A DNA stretch of 40,525 nt from Clostridiales bacterium (GTDB lineage Bacteria; Bacillota; Clostridia; Christensenellales; Aristaeellaceae). This document shows, piece after piece, positions 32,765-40,161 of this stretch. The position numbers and the translations under genes were made by a program. Under the pieces are notes generated by a model. That model saw only the letters and a program-made list of their open reading frames with translations, was not told the DNA's origin and ran no database searches. Numbering within the stretch: the first letter of the stretch is position 1; every line of letters begins with the position of its first letter. The stretch covers positions 1 through 40,525 of the forward strand of contig JAHZHZ010000001.1 in NCBI GenBank assembly GCA_019419995.1, written 5' to 3'.

Positions 32765-34711
32765 TCAGATGATCTGACTGGGCTTGTCCTCTTTTACTGT
32801 ACCCAGGGGAAATTCACAGATGCGCAGGGGAGATTCGCCATAAGGTACCAGCTCCAAAATGTCCAGGGTACTTTTGGCGAAGCGTGGAGCCATGGGAACG
32901 GGGGCACAGCTGGCACCATCCATGGGCCAGTCGATTTTTGCAGCCTTGACCATAACGCCCAGAGCGTGGTCCCCCTGGCCGAAAGCGCTCACATCTTCCT
33001 CAATCTGAATCAACTTCATGGGCTCATCCCGAACTAGCGCCCGATTCCAAGGTTGGGTGGGTTCCGCCCAAAGTCCCTCGGGAGTTTGCGTCCAGTTGGG
33101 CTCGGGTCGCAGGGCCATCAGCAAGGGGCCCACTTCCACTGCACCAGACTGGTGATACCAGCGGCTGATGCGTGGCACGGCAGGCATTTCCAGCCGAACC
33201 ACGTCGCCACTGTTCCAGCGGCGGCGCACACAGGTGTTTTCGCCTGCCCATACCTGCATAATTTCACCGTCGGGCAGGTAAACCATTGCCTGGCGGGCCC
33301 AGAAGGGAATGCGCAGATATAGAGGAAATTCCACGGGCTGCTTAACGCTTACCCGCACCTTCACACAATGCATGAAGGGATACCCTCCAGATACCTGAAT
33401 GCGGACTGGGATTCCACTGATTGCCGTGCGTACTGTGCAAGGAGCATAGCTGACGGCAGACAGTCCGCCGTCATTGGTGGCGTACCACTGAGCGGCAGCA
33501 AATTTCGGCCAGGCCTGATGACAGCTGGCACAGTCCAGATCATTTTGTGCAGTGTGGAAGAGATTGGCGTCTGCCTCCTCATTGTACCACTTGCGCTCCT
33601 CTTCGGAGACACGCACCTGGTTGGCCTGCTGAAGCCGCTGATAACGGGTCATATCGCTGGTAAATGCGGCAGGTAGGGCATTGTAAGCGATTTTTTCCAA
33701 TACATCTGCGGGTTCTGCTCCAAAATCACTGATGCCGATTAGACTTTCCAGCGTATTGAGCATCTCTACCACTGCCTGTAGGGAGACACCCTGAGTGGGA
33801 TTGGTGCCGTTGATGTGAGTGTCGCAACTGAACATGCCATTGGCCAGGCCGTGGTGTTTCATCAGCTTTTCATAGCCAAAGTGAAAGCCGCCTTGCTCCT
33901 TAAAGCCGCTTTTAAACAGGTTGATTACCCCGGGAGCCTTGAGTCCAATGGCCAGATTGACACCATGAGTCAAGTGATATTGGCTGTGGAAGTAGGGACG
34001 CTTTTCCCCTTGAAGAGGTTCATCCTTTTCCTCATTCAGGGCTTCCCTCAGCCGCTCCCAGCGCTGAGCCTTGGACATGGGCATGGCATTGGAAAAAGTG
34101 TGGAAGAAGTTGGGCCAGTCCAGCGTCTGGGCACGCAGTTTTCGACACAGCTCAATCAGATATTTTTGTCCCGTCAGATTGTACAGCCACAGAGCCACAT
34201 CCATGTTTTCGCCGCCCCGGGCCACCGCCCACTCTTGGAGGGGATGAGTGGAGAGGTTTTTGTATTCATATTTGAAGAACCGGTCCATCAGCACCAATAC
34301 GCGCTTATCGCCGGTGGCGGTGAAATAGGCGCGCAAAGCGCGAAGAGCCAGCATCAGTGGCCAGTAATCCCGGTTATTTTCAGGGCCAAACCAGCCGTCC
34401 TCGCTCTGGCTGGCGAGAATCCATTCCACGGCCTTGGAGGCGCGAGCTTTCAAGGCAGCATCATCCAAAGTCCAGCCTAGATAAATGATGCCCTCCAGGT
34501 AATAGATGGAGCGGGTGAGATCTCCGTCCTCGCCCCGGCGCCATTCGCCGCTCTCCGCCAGTTCCGGACAGACTCTGGCAAAATCCTGAGTGATGCCCGC
34601 AGCCTGCATCTTCACTTCGTCCAACAACCAGCCCTCAGGACGAATGGAACCCAGGGGCAGGGGAGATAGACTATTGGGCGTCAGAGGCGCTCTGTTGAAG
34701 ATCGGTTTCAT
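32765..34711 (-). CDS. Divergent GH127-like (beta-L-arabinofuranosidase/DUF1680) protein
   Basis: This 648-residue protein has the GH127/DUF1680 layout: an alpha/alpha barrel (about 1-420, PLGSIRPEGWL start, IYYLEGIIYLGW, DNRDYWPLMLALRAL) followed by beta-sandwich domains. In characterised GH127 enzymes zinc is held by Glu-x-Cys in a GETC motif and by a CC pair, one Cys being the nucleophile. Here the GETC region reads NPTQGVSL without Glu or Cys, and the CC pair region reads DCASCHQAWP. The catalytic activity is therefore uncertain, and the protein may use another mechanism or have none. It starts with ATG inside the stop of the methyltransferase gene (ATGA, 4-base overlap), with GAGGTGA in front. 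No signal peptide is seen. Confidence 0.75.
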   Translation of the reverse strand: MKPIFNRAPLTPNSLSPLPLGSIRPEGWLLDEVKMQAAGITQDFARVCPELAESGEWRRGEDGDLTRSIYYLEGIIYLGWTLDDAALKARASKAVEWILASQSEDGWFGPENNRDYWPLMLALRALRAYFTATGDKRVLVLMDRFFKYEYKNLSTHPLQEWAVARGGENMDVALWLYNLTGQKYLIELCRKLRAQTLDWPNFFHTFSNAMPMSKAQRWERLREALNEEKDEPLQGEKRPYFHSQYHLTHGVNLAIGLKAPGVINLFKSGFKEQGGFHFGYEKLMKHHGLANGMFSCDTHINGTNPTQGVSLQAVVEMLNTLESLIGISDFGAEPADVLEKIAYNALPAAFTSDMTRYQRLQQANQVRVSEEERKWYNEEADANLFHTAQNDLDCASCHQAWPKFAAAQWYATNDGGLSAVSYAPCTVRTAISGIPVRIQVSGGYPFMHCVKVRVSVKQPVEFPLYLRIPFWARQAMVYLPDGEIMQVWAGENTCVRRRWNSGDVVRLEMPAVPRISRWYHQSGAVEVGPLLMALRPEPNWTQTPEGLWAEPTQPWNRALVRDEPMKLIQIEEDVSAFGQGDHALGVMVKAAKIDWPMDGASCAPVPMAPRFAKSTLDILELVPYGESPLRICEFPLGTVKEDKPSQII

Positions 34712-35910
34712 GTTTTTTCACCTCGCGTGCCGTTTCGCCGGACCTGCCGGCCATTCCGGCCTTGATTTTGTTTTGTTTCCTCCGGGGCCTTTGCCTCAAA
34801 GATGTGGTATTCGCATTCGATGCGGCCATTGTAGTAGCGGCGGCGTCGGTTGGCCCGGCGCTCATATTCCCGTTCAAAGCCCATATCTGCGGTAAAGGCG
34901 CATAGAGCCCAACCGGGATTGCGCTGTTGAAGCTTGCCTAACTGTCGGGCCACTGCATGGGCGGCCCGCAGGTTATCCAGTCGTTCACCGTAGGGTGGGT
35001 TGCAGACGAAAACTCCTGGTTCTCCTGCCAAAGTTACGTCTCGCAGGTCGCGTATTTCCAGATCGATGCGCCCTGCCAACCCTGCCTGGCGCAGGTGACG
35101 ACGGGCCAATTCGATGGCTTCAGGATTGATGTCGGAGCCGCTGATGCGGATTTGACGGCGGTATCCTTCTTCATACCGACGCTTGGCATCGTTGCGAATT
35201 TGTACCAATGCATCATGTGGTACACAGGGCCAGGCTTCCATAGCAAAGCTCCGGGTCAGGCCAGGTGCCCGCCCCAGGGCGATGAAGGCTGCCTCAATCA
35301 GCAATGTACCCGTACCACAGCAAGGATCGTACAGAGGTTGCCAAGGATGCCAGCCGCTCTGAAGGATCAGCGCCGCTGCCAAGGTCTCCCGGATGGGAGC
35401 CTCTCCATTCCAGGTGCGGTAACCCCGCTTGGACAGGGGTTCGCCCGAGGAATCCATGGCCACGGTTACCAAATCGTCCCGAATCGAGATATCGATTTGA
35501 AATAACACACCTGTCTCGTCGAACCAGTCTCGGTCATAAGCTATTTTCATGCGCTCCACCATGGCCCGTTTACTGATTTTCTGCACATCGGACGGGCTCA
35601 TCAGAGTGGATTTTACGCATTTGGCCCGAATAGGGAAGCGTGCATCTTCAGGCAGAAATTTCTCCCAGGCAATGGCTTTTATCCCTTGAAAAAGCTCTTC
35701 ATAGCTGGTAGCCCGGAATTGATCCATGACCAGCAGGATGCGGTCGCAGGTGCGCAGGTTCAGATTGGCGCAAAAGGCATCCTCAAAGCTACCCTCAAAC
35801 ATGGCGCCGCCGATGTCCATGACGTGCACATTTTTCATCCCCAGGCGCTTTAAATCTCGCCCGGTCATGCCCTCCATGCCAAATGCGGCGCTGGCAATCC
35901 ACTTCATCAT
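34708..35910 (-). CDS. THUMP-type class I RNA methyltransferase (RlmL N6-guanine/YpsC-like)
   Basis: This 400-residue protein carries an N-terminal THUMP RNA-binding region (about 1-155), then a Rossmann methyltransferase with DPCCGTGTLLIEAA (about 193-206) and the NPPYGER motif (about 306-312), the pattern of N2-guanine rRNA methyltransferases (RlmL family, YpsC of B. subtilis). It is predicted to methylate 23S rRNA; the exact guanosine is not known. The ATG at 35910 is preceded by GGAG at 10 bases, and an adjacent ATG at 35907 is possible. It is the third gene of the sigma-factor operon: 15 bases after the sigma gene and overlapping the GH127-like gene by 4. Confidence 0.88.
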   Translation of the reverse strand: MMKWIASAAFGMEGMTGRDLKRLGMKNVHVMDIGGAMFEGSFEDAFCANLNLRTCDRILLVMDQFRATSYEELFQGIKAIAWEKFLPEDARFPIRAKCVKSTLMSPSDVQKISKRAMVERMKIAYDRDWFDETGVLFQIDISIRDDLVTVAMDSSGEPLSKRGYRTWNGEAPIRETLAAALILQSGWHPWQPLYDPCCGTGTLLIEAAFIALGRAPGLTRSFAMEAWPCVPHDALVQIRNDAKRRYEEGYRRQIRISGSDINPEAIELARRHLRQAGLAGRIDLEIRDLRDVTLAGEPGVFVCNPPYGERLDNLRAAHAVARQLGKLQQRNPGWALCAFTADMGFEREYERRANRRRRYYNGRIECEYHIFEAKAPEETKQNQGRNGRQVRRNGTRGEKT

Positions 35911-35925
35911 TCCACTTATACTCCG

Positions 35926-36684
35926 TTATTTATTATCCGGATTCAATTCCCGGCGCATGGTTTCCAGAGCACTGCGCTCTGATCGGGAAACCGTCATCTG
36001 GGATACACCGGTGCGCAGGGCTACTTCTCGTTGGGAGAGGTTTTCAAAAAAACGCAGATAGATTACTTGCCGCTGTTGAGGGCTGAGCTTATCCATACTT
36101 CGCCGAAGCAGATCTGCATTCTCAAAATCTGCAAAACCTCGATCCTCTGCCCCCAATAGGCCGGAAAGCTGCATTTCCCCCTCTTCGCCAGCGCTCTCTG
36201 CATCTAGAGACACCGGTTGGATTGAGGCGCTTTCCAGAGCTTGTAGCACTTCGTCTTCGCTCAGGCCCGCCTGCCGTGCGATTTCATCTACCCTGGGTGA
36301 GCGGCCCAGAGCCTGCAGGCAGGCTTCACGCGCCGTTTCCACCATGCGGATTAGTTCCGCACTGCGCCGGGGAGGCCGAATCAGACGGGACTTGTCCCTG
36401 AAATAGTTCTTGACTTCACCCACCATAGCCGGCGTAGCAAAACTGGGGAATTGAATGCCCCTTTGAGAATCAAAGCGTTCTACGGCTTTGGTCAATGCCA
36501 GGGCCGCCACCTGAAACAAATCATCGTAGTCTACGCCTCGGCCGGAAAATTTGCGGGCAATGATTTCCGCGATGTAGAGATGGGCTTCCACGATTCGATT
36601 GCGTGCTTCTGACGACCGAGTTTGAGCGTAGAGATCCAATAGCCGCTCCACTTCTCCAGGAGGAAGCTTGATGTTCGTGCGCAT
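35926..36684 (-). CDS. RNA polymerase sigma factor of the SigB/SigF/SigG family
   Basis: This 252-residue protein has region 2 (DYDDLFQVAALALTKAVERFD, FATPAMVGEVKNYFRDKSR), region 3 (PRVDEIARQAGLSEDEVLQAL) and region 4 (LSPQQRQVIYLRFFENLSQREVALRTGVSQMTVSR), the full SigF/SigG layout. Such factors drive sporulation genes or stress genes; which role applies here is not clear. The ATG at 36684 follows GAGGTGAGC; the start lies 9 bases after the end of the anti-sigma-like gene. No anti-anti-sigma (STAS) gene lies in this operon, unlike the spoIIA and sigB operons. Confidence 0.92.
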   Translation of the reverse strand: MRTNIKLPPGEVERLLDLYAQTRSSEARNRIVEAHLYIAEIIARKFSGRGVDYDDLFQVAALALTKAVERFDSQRGIQFPSFATPAMVGEVKNYFRDKSRLIRPPRRSAELIRMVETAREACLQALGRSPRVDEIARQAGLSEDEVLQALESASIQPVSLDAESAGEEGEMQLSGLLGAEDRGFADFENADLLRRSMDKLSPQQRQVIYLRFFENLSQREVALRTGVSQMTVSRSERSALETMRRELNPDNK

Positions 36685-36693
36685 GAGCTCACC

Positions 36694-37086
36694 TCATTTC
36701 ACAAGAGCGATGTTCAGCTCCACTTCGCTCAGTCTGTTCGCTTCCATGCGCAGCTCTACGCTGTCCACCAAAGATTCCAGGATACATTTAATGACCGTGC
36801 ATTCCTCTTCAGTCATGGGCGCCGAGCAGATTCCTTCGCCATTGACGCAGATACGCAGCAGATTTTCTCCTTCGGTAAAGCGCAGTTTAAGACGTTTGGG
36901 TGCGCATTTCTCGCCGATCAGGCAACTGCAAGCTTCCTCCACGGCCAGCTTTACATCATCCATGCGGTCCACGGTCAGCCCAGCCCGTGCTATTACTCCC
37001 GCCGTCGTTAGCCGGATTACCAGCATCATATTTCGCTGTGCCGGCAGGATCAATTCTACAGGCTCCTTGAGTATGATTTCGCGCAT
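36694..37086 (-). CDS. Anti-sigma factor-like (RsbW/SpoIIAB-type) protein with altered ATP site
   Basis: This 130-residue protein has the RsbW/SpoIIAB-like fold pattern: LTTAGVIARAGL followed by the helix MDDVKLAVEEACSCL, and a strand-turn VNGEGI. In active members the helix ends EAxxN, whose Asn chelates magnesium, and the next motif is DxGxG; here they read EACSC (Cys55 in place of Asn) and NGEG. The later GLGL-type ATP lid is not visible either. So the protein has the gene position of an anti-sigma factor but may not bind ATP or phosphorylate a partner. The ATG at 37086 follows GGAGGGAG at 6 bases. It is the first gene of a likely four-gene operon. Confidence 0.8.
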   Translation of the reverse strand: MREIILKEPVELILPAQRNMMLVIRLTTAGVIARAGLTVDRMDDVKLAVEEACSCLIGEKCAPKRLKLRFTEGENLLRICVNGEGICSAPMTEEECTVIKCILESLVDSVELRMEANRLSEVELNIALVK

Positions 37087-37152
37087 GGGAAACTCCCTCC
37101 AATTCCAAATCACTCAATAGTGATCATAACTCTCCCTAATTTACCATTCTTA

Positions 37153-37181
37153 ATTATAAAATAAAAACTGAACATCTGCAA
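37153..37181 (-). promoter_or_regulatory. Sigma-A promoter for the anti-sigma/sigma operon
   Basis: On the minus strand TTGCAG (37181-37176) and a perfect TATAAT (37158-37153) are separated by exactly 17 bp, about 67 bases before the ATG at 37086. No second promoter of the sigma-F type was seen by eye. Confidence 0.8.
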
Positions 37182-37261
37182 GTCCAGACCGCGGTAAGGA
37201 GGTGCTGGCGGGTAAATTTCATGTGAAAGTTTTGGATGAGATGGACAATGACCTGCTGCAC

Positions 37262-37291
37262 TTGACAGAAACGGTTCCTTCGGGGGATAAT
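37262..37291 (+). promoter_or_regulatory. Sigma-A promoter for the RluA-type gene
   Basis: A perfect TTGACA (37262-37267) and GATAAT (37286-37291) are separated by 18 bp, 32 bases before the start codon at 37324. Confidence 0.7.
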
Positions 37292-37323
37292 AGGGAGGGT
37301 AATTCTTAAACAGGAGGCTTTTC

Positions 37324-38061
37324 ATGCCGGAAATCATCGTTGCAGGACGGTTTTCCGTTCCAGTACTCTACGAAGATAATCATCTGCTGGTGGTAGTGAA
37401 GCCTGCAAATCTACCTTCTCAGGCGGATAGCTCCGGAGACGCGGATCTGTTAAGCATTTTAAAGGAGTATATTGGGAAAAAATATCAAAAGCCTGGACGG
37501 GTTTATCTGGGGTTGGTGCACCGCTTGGACCGGCCTGTGGGTGGTGTGATGGTGTTTGCCCGTACCTCCAAGGCTGCAGAACGGCTTTCCAGAGCTTTTA
37601 GCAGTCACCAGCAGGATCGGCGCTATTTGGCGGTGGTGGAAGGAACGATCCCAAAGCCGATGGAATTGAAAAATTATTTGTTGAAAGATTCATCCACGGG
37701 CATGGTGAGCATTGTGCAGAAGGATGCGCCAGGTGCGAAGGAGGCCCGACTTATTTCCCGGCCGTTGGCAAGCCGAGATGAATTAACACTGACCGATGTG
37801 CAGCTCTTTACCGGTCGCGCTCATCAGATTCGCGTGCAACACGCGGGTATTGGACATCCTCTCTGGGGAGATCTGCGCTATGGTCATGGGGTTCCCGGAC
37901 AACAAATTGCCCTGTGGGCCTATCGATTGGTGTTGGAACACCCCACTCGCCATGAAAGGTTATCATTTACATCTCATCCCCCTCAGAGCAGTGTGTGGAT
38001 GCGTTTTGCCCGAGAGATTGATAAGACTGTAGAGGAGGTGGACGAATGGGAAGGAGAATAG
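37324..38061 (+). CDS. RluA family pseudouridine synthase
   Basis: The enzyme turns uridine into pseudouridine in rRNA or tRNA. The 245-residue protein has the catalytic motif HRLDRPVGG with Asp69, the family's LLVVVKPANLPSQ (about 21-33) and GRAHQIRVQ (about 163-171) motifs. No S4 domain precedes the catalytic core, so it belongs to the short subfamily; the target is unknown. CAGGAGG precedes the ATG at 37324. It overlaps the next gene by 16 bases. Confidence 0.92.
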   Translation: MPEIIVAGRFSVPVLYEDNHLLVVVKPANLPSQADSSGDADLLSILKEYIGKKYQKPGRVYLGLVHRLDRPVGGVMVFARTSKAAERLSRAFSSHQQDRRYLAVVEGTIPKPMELKNYLLKDSSTGMVSIVQKDAPGAKEARLISRPLASRDELTLTDVQLFTGRAHQIRVQHAGIGHPLWGDLRYGHGVPGQQIALWAYRLVLEHPTRHERLSFTSHPPQSSVWMRFAREIDKTVEEVDEWEGE

Positions 38062-38411
38062 GATTATCTCACTCTACGGCGACCTTTCTAACTTGTCTGT
38101 TGGCAGTACCCACAGTGGCATCCATTATGTATGGAAAGCCGGATACTGCTGATCTTCACGCACTGGCCCCGTATCTGGCCACCGGCACAGCATTGGGAGT
38201 GGTACATCTGGTTTTGCGGCCAGTTTTAAGGCTGATCACTGTGCCATTGGGTTGTCTTACGTTTGGACTTTCGGGTACAGCCATTGATATCGCCCTGATT
38301 TACCTCAGTGGGCATCTGGTGCGGGGCTTTCAGCCTCCAGAATTTCTCTATGCGCTGTTGACCGCCATTTTGATCAACGTGGTGGTAGCTGTCGTGGGCG
38401 GTAAACGATGA
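38046..38411 (+). CDS. Phage holin family 4-like small membrane protein (YvlD type)
   Basis: This 121-residue protein has four predicted membrane helices (about 10-28, 42-62, 66-92 and 98-118) and a FLY..LTAILINVVVAVV end, the pattern of the DUF/PF04020 family of small four-helix membrane proteins that is named after phage holins but is chromosomal in Bacillota, such as B. subtilis YvlD. The family has no proven function here. The ATG at 38046 lies inside the end of the RluA-type gene (16-base overlap), so the two are coupled. Confidence 0.8.
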   Translation: MGRRIGLSHSTATFLTCLLAVPTVASIMYGKPDTADLHALAPYLATGTALGVVHLVLRPVLRLITVPLGCLTFGLSGTAIDIALIYLSGHLVRGFQPPEFLYALLTAILINVVVAVVGGKR

Positions 38412-38501
38412 TGCAAGTGTATTCTATTAAGGAAACTTTTATCATGTGCCAGAACTGGAATTGAGGCAAAAAACCAAAACAGGCGGTCTCCCAAGAATAA
38501 C

Positions 38502-38532
38502 AAGTGCGTCAGCTTTTTTAGCTGACGCACTT
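38502..38532 (+). terminator. Strong hairpin between convergent genes
   Basis: The arms AAGTGCGTCAGCT (38502-38514) and AGCTGACGCACTT (38520-38532) form a perfect 13-bp stem with a TTTTT loop. The following AAAATTGTTCC is a weak U-tract on the plus strand, and GTTATTCTTGG follows on the minus strand. The gap 38412-38616 holds nothing else that I can support. Confidence 0.65.
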
Positions 38533-38616
38533 AAAATTGTTCCATTCTGTATCCAAAGAAACTTATGTACAAGTTACAAAGATTCAGACTATGTTACTTT
38601 ACCAAAAGAGCTTAGA

Positions 38617-39108
38617 TCAGAAAACTCTCTTCAAATCATCCATCTGGCAATAGGCACCCTTGCCAGACATAGTCTTAATATAGGCCCAACCGCCATAGGT
38701 CTTGTATACCACTACAAACTTGCCTCTCTCTACGCTGCCATTGCTCTTTAGACTACCACCGGACCGCTTGTAGAGCTTCACATCATCTGTAGCAATATAT
38801 ATCTGGCTCTTCTTCATGGCGCCATAGGTGGACAGGTAACCCTTGTAAATGTAGCCGACCTTGCCGTCGCGGGTGACTACTTTGCACATTTCGTCGTCAT
38901 GCTCTCCCCAGTACAGCAGCTTCGTACCCTTGCGCAGGCGAGCCACCGTGCCATCATTCCCATTCGGGCCTTCGCGCAGACGAACCCAGTCGCCCTCCAC
39001 TTTCATAATCCGCGCAAGATTGGACGAAGCAAGCGCAGACATCGGAGCCAATAGCGTGGAAACAATCAACAACAGACAAAGAACCGATTTCAACACTTTA
39101 CGCTTCAT
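38617..39108 (-). CDS. Secreted protein with two bacterial SH3-like domains
   Basis: This 163-residue protein starts with a signal peptide (KRKVLKSVLCLLLIVSTLLAPMSALAS), then two SH3b-like repeats: ARIMKVEGDWVRLREGPNGNDG and GKVGYIYKGYLSTY for the first (about 30-95), and YIATDDVKLYKRSGGSLKSNG with YGGWAYIKTMSGKGAY for the second (about 100-160). SH3b domains usually bind cell-wall peptides, so it probably sits at the cell surface. No enzymatic domain is seen. The open frame continues upstream to 39264, but the ATG at 39108 has GGAGGTG in front and starts the signal peptide. Confidence 0.85.
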   Translation of the reverse strand: MKRKVLKSVLCLLLIVSTLLAPMSALASSNLARIMKVEGDWVRLREGPNGNDGTVARLRKGTKLLYWGEHDDEMCKVVTRDGKVGYIYKGYLSTYGAMKKSQIYIATDDVKLYKRSGGSLKSNGSVERGKFVVVYKTYGGWAYIKTMSGKGAYCQMDDLKRVF

Positions 39109-39136
39109 ATCCAGTGCACCTCCATGATTTAGACTT

Positions 39137-39165
39137 ATTTTATCACATCTGACCCTAAAATGCAA
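39137..39165 (-). promoter_or_regulatory. Sigma-A promoter with extended -10 for the SH3 protein gene
   Basis: On the minus strand TTGCAT (39165-39160) and TAAAAT (39142-39137) are separated by exactly 17 bp, and TG lies one base before the -10, an extended -10 element. Confidence 0.75.
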
Positions 39166-39205
39166 GCATTTTGAAACATTTTTGTGATAATTTCCGTCAC
39201 AATTT

Positions 39206-40147
39206 TCAGTTGAAGTACACCAATTCCTCCTCGGGAGGCTGGGCGGGAGCAGTATTTTCTTCAATCAGAATTAGTGCGTCTCTACCGTGGAGGGGGCTGA
39301 AGGAGGCTTCAGCTCGAGCTGTGAGCCAGATCCAGTCGTTGGTGCCGGGAGCTTTCTGATTGTAGCGGCAGAGAAAGCCGATACCACCGATGTCATCCAC
39401 ACAGCAGGTCATTGCATGACGGCCAAATACATAGCAATGCTTGGGCATGTCCTGCATGCGAAAGGCCCTGCCCTTGGCATGGATGCGCTTGCCGTCGTAT
39501 CTTTCCGGATGTTCCATAGCATCCAGATAGAAGATTCCAAACTGAGTATCACCAATTTCAATTGGATCAGCTTTGACGTCATAAGGTAAATCCTCATCGG
39601 TCACGCCGTCATCCATGCTACCATCGGTATTTTCAAAGAAAATCCGAGCCGTGTTGTTCATGGCCAGGGCAGCGCGTCGCCATTTGCTCTTCGGCATTTG
39701 ATCTGTGCAACGGTTAAAGATGATCAGATCACCTTCCTGAATGCCGTCGGCCATGAATTTGCGCATATTGGTCAGGTAAAGTTCGAAGGTGGAAGCGTCA
39801 ATCAGCGTAATGATCTGCGCCAATTCCCAGTTCTGAGGCTTTTTGCAGGAATACAGGGTCTGAAGCATCCAAGTGCTGTTGTATTCAATCAATACCCGCT
39901 CTGGACGATACTGACTGTCCAATTGGATCAGCTTGTCCCCTTGCAAATCTTCGGGGCCATCCAGATTAACCAAAACGGTGTTGCACTTTTTTAAAAGCGC
40001 TTCGTCGTATTCTTCCTCTCCCTCTTCGCAAACCAGCAGCAGGGTTCGTTCACCTTCAGAGAAACCATCGTCAGTGAGCATTTCCTGCATAAATTTCGTT
40101 TTACCGCTCTCCAAAAAACCTGTAACAATATATACTGCCGCATCCAT
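39206..40147 (-). CDS. CobW/G3E-family GTPase fused to a YcgQ/TIGR03943-like C-terminal region
   Basis: This 313-residue protein starts as a G3E GTPase: P-loop GFLESGKT (10-17), a RVLIEYNSTW segment at the place of the G3 region and NRCTD as the guanine-specificity motif (about 148-152). In place of the usual CobW C-terminal domain, the last about 100 residues contain YDGKRIHAKGRAF and HAMTCCVDDIGGIGFLC, which resemble the C-terminal part of the YcgQ/TIGR03943 membrane-associated family (G..V...G.V.., F..TCC.AD). COG0523 GTPases and YcgQ/YcgR-like permeases are often neighbours in zinc homeostasis, so this looks like a fusion of the two ideas. The metal is not known. AAGGAG precedes the ATG. 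It lies 14 bases after the partial CobW gene upstream. Confidence 0.8.
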   Translation of the reverse strand: MDAAVYIVTGFLESGKTKFMQEMLTDDGFSEGERTLLLVCEEGEEEYDEALLKKCNTVLVNLDGPEDLQGDKLIQLDSQYRPERVLIEYNSTWMLQTLYSCKKPQNWELAQIITLIDASTFELYLTNMRKFMADGIQEGDLIIFNRCTDQMPKSKWRRAALAMNNTARIFFENTDGSMDDGVTDEDLPYDVKADPIEIGDTQFGIFYLDAMEHPERYDGKRIHAKGRAFRMQDMPKHCYVFGRHAMTCCVDDIGGIGFLCRYNQKAPGTNDWIWLTARAEASFSPLHGRDALILIEENTAPAQPPEEELVYFN

Positions 40148-40161
40148 AATCTCAGAACTCC

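Noticed and set aside
38046..38411. Prophage remnant, because the family is named after phage holins
   Set aside because: No other phage gene, attachment site or integrase is present and the gene overlaps a housekeeping RluA-type gene; this family is commonly chromosomal in Bacillota.
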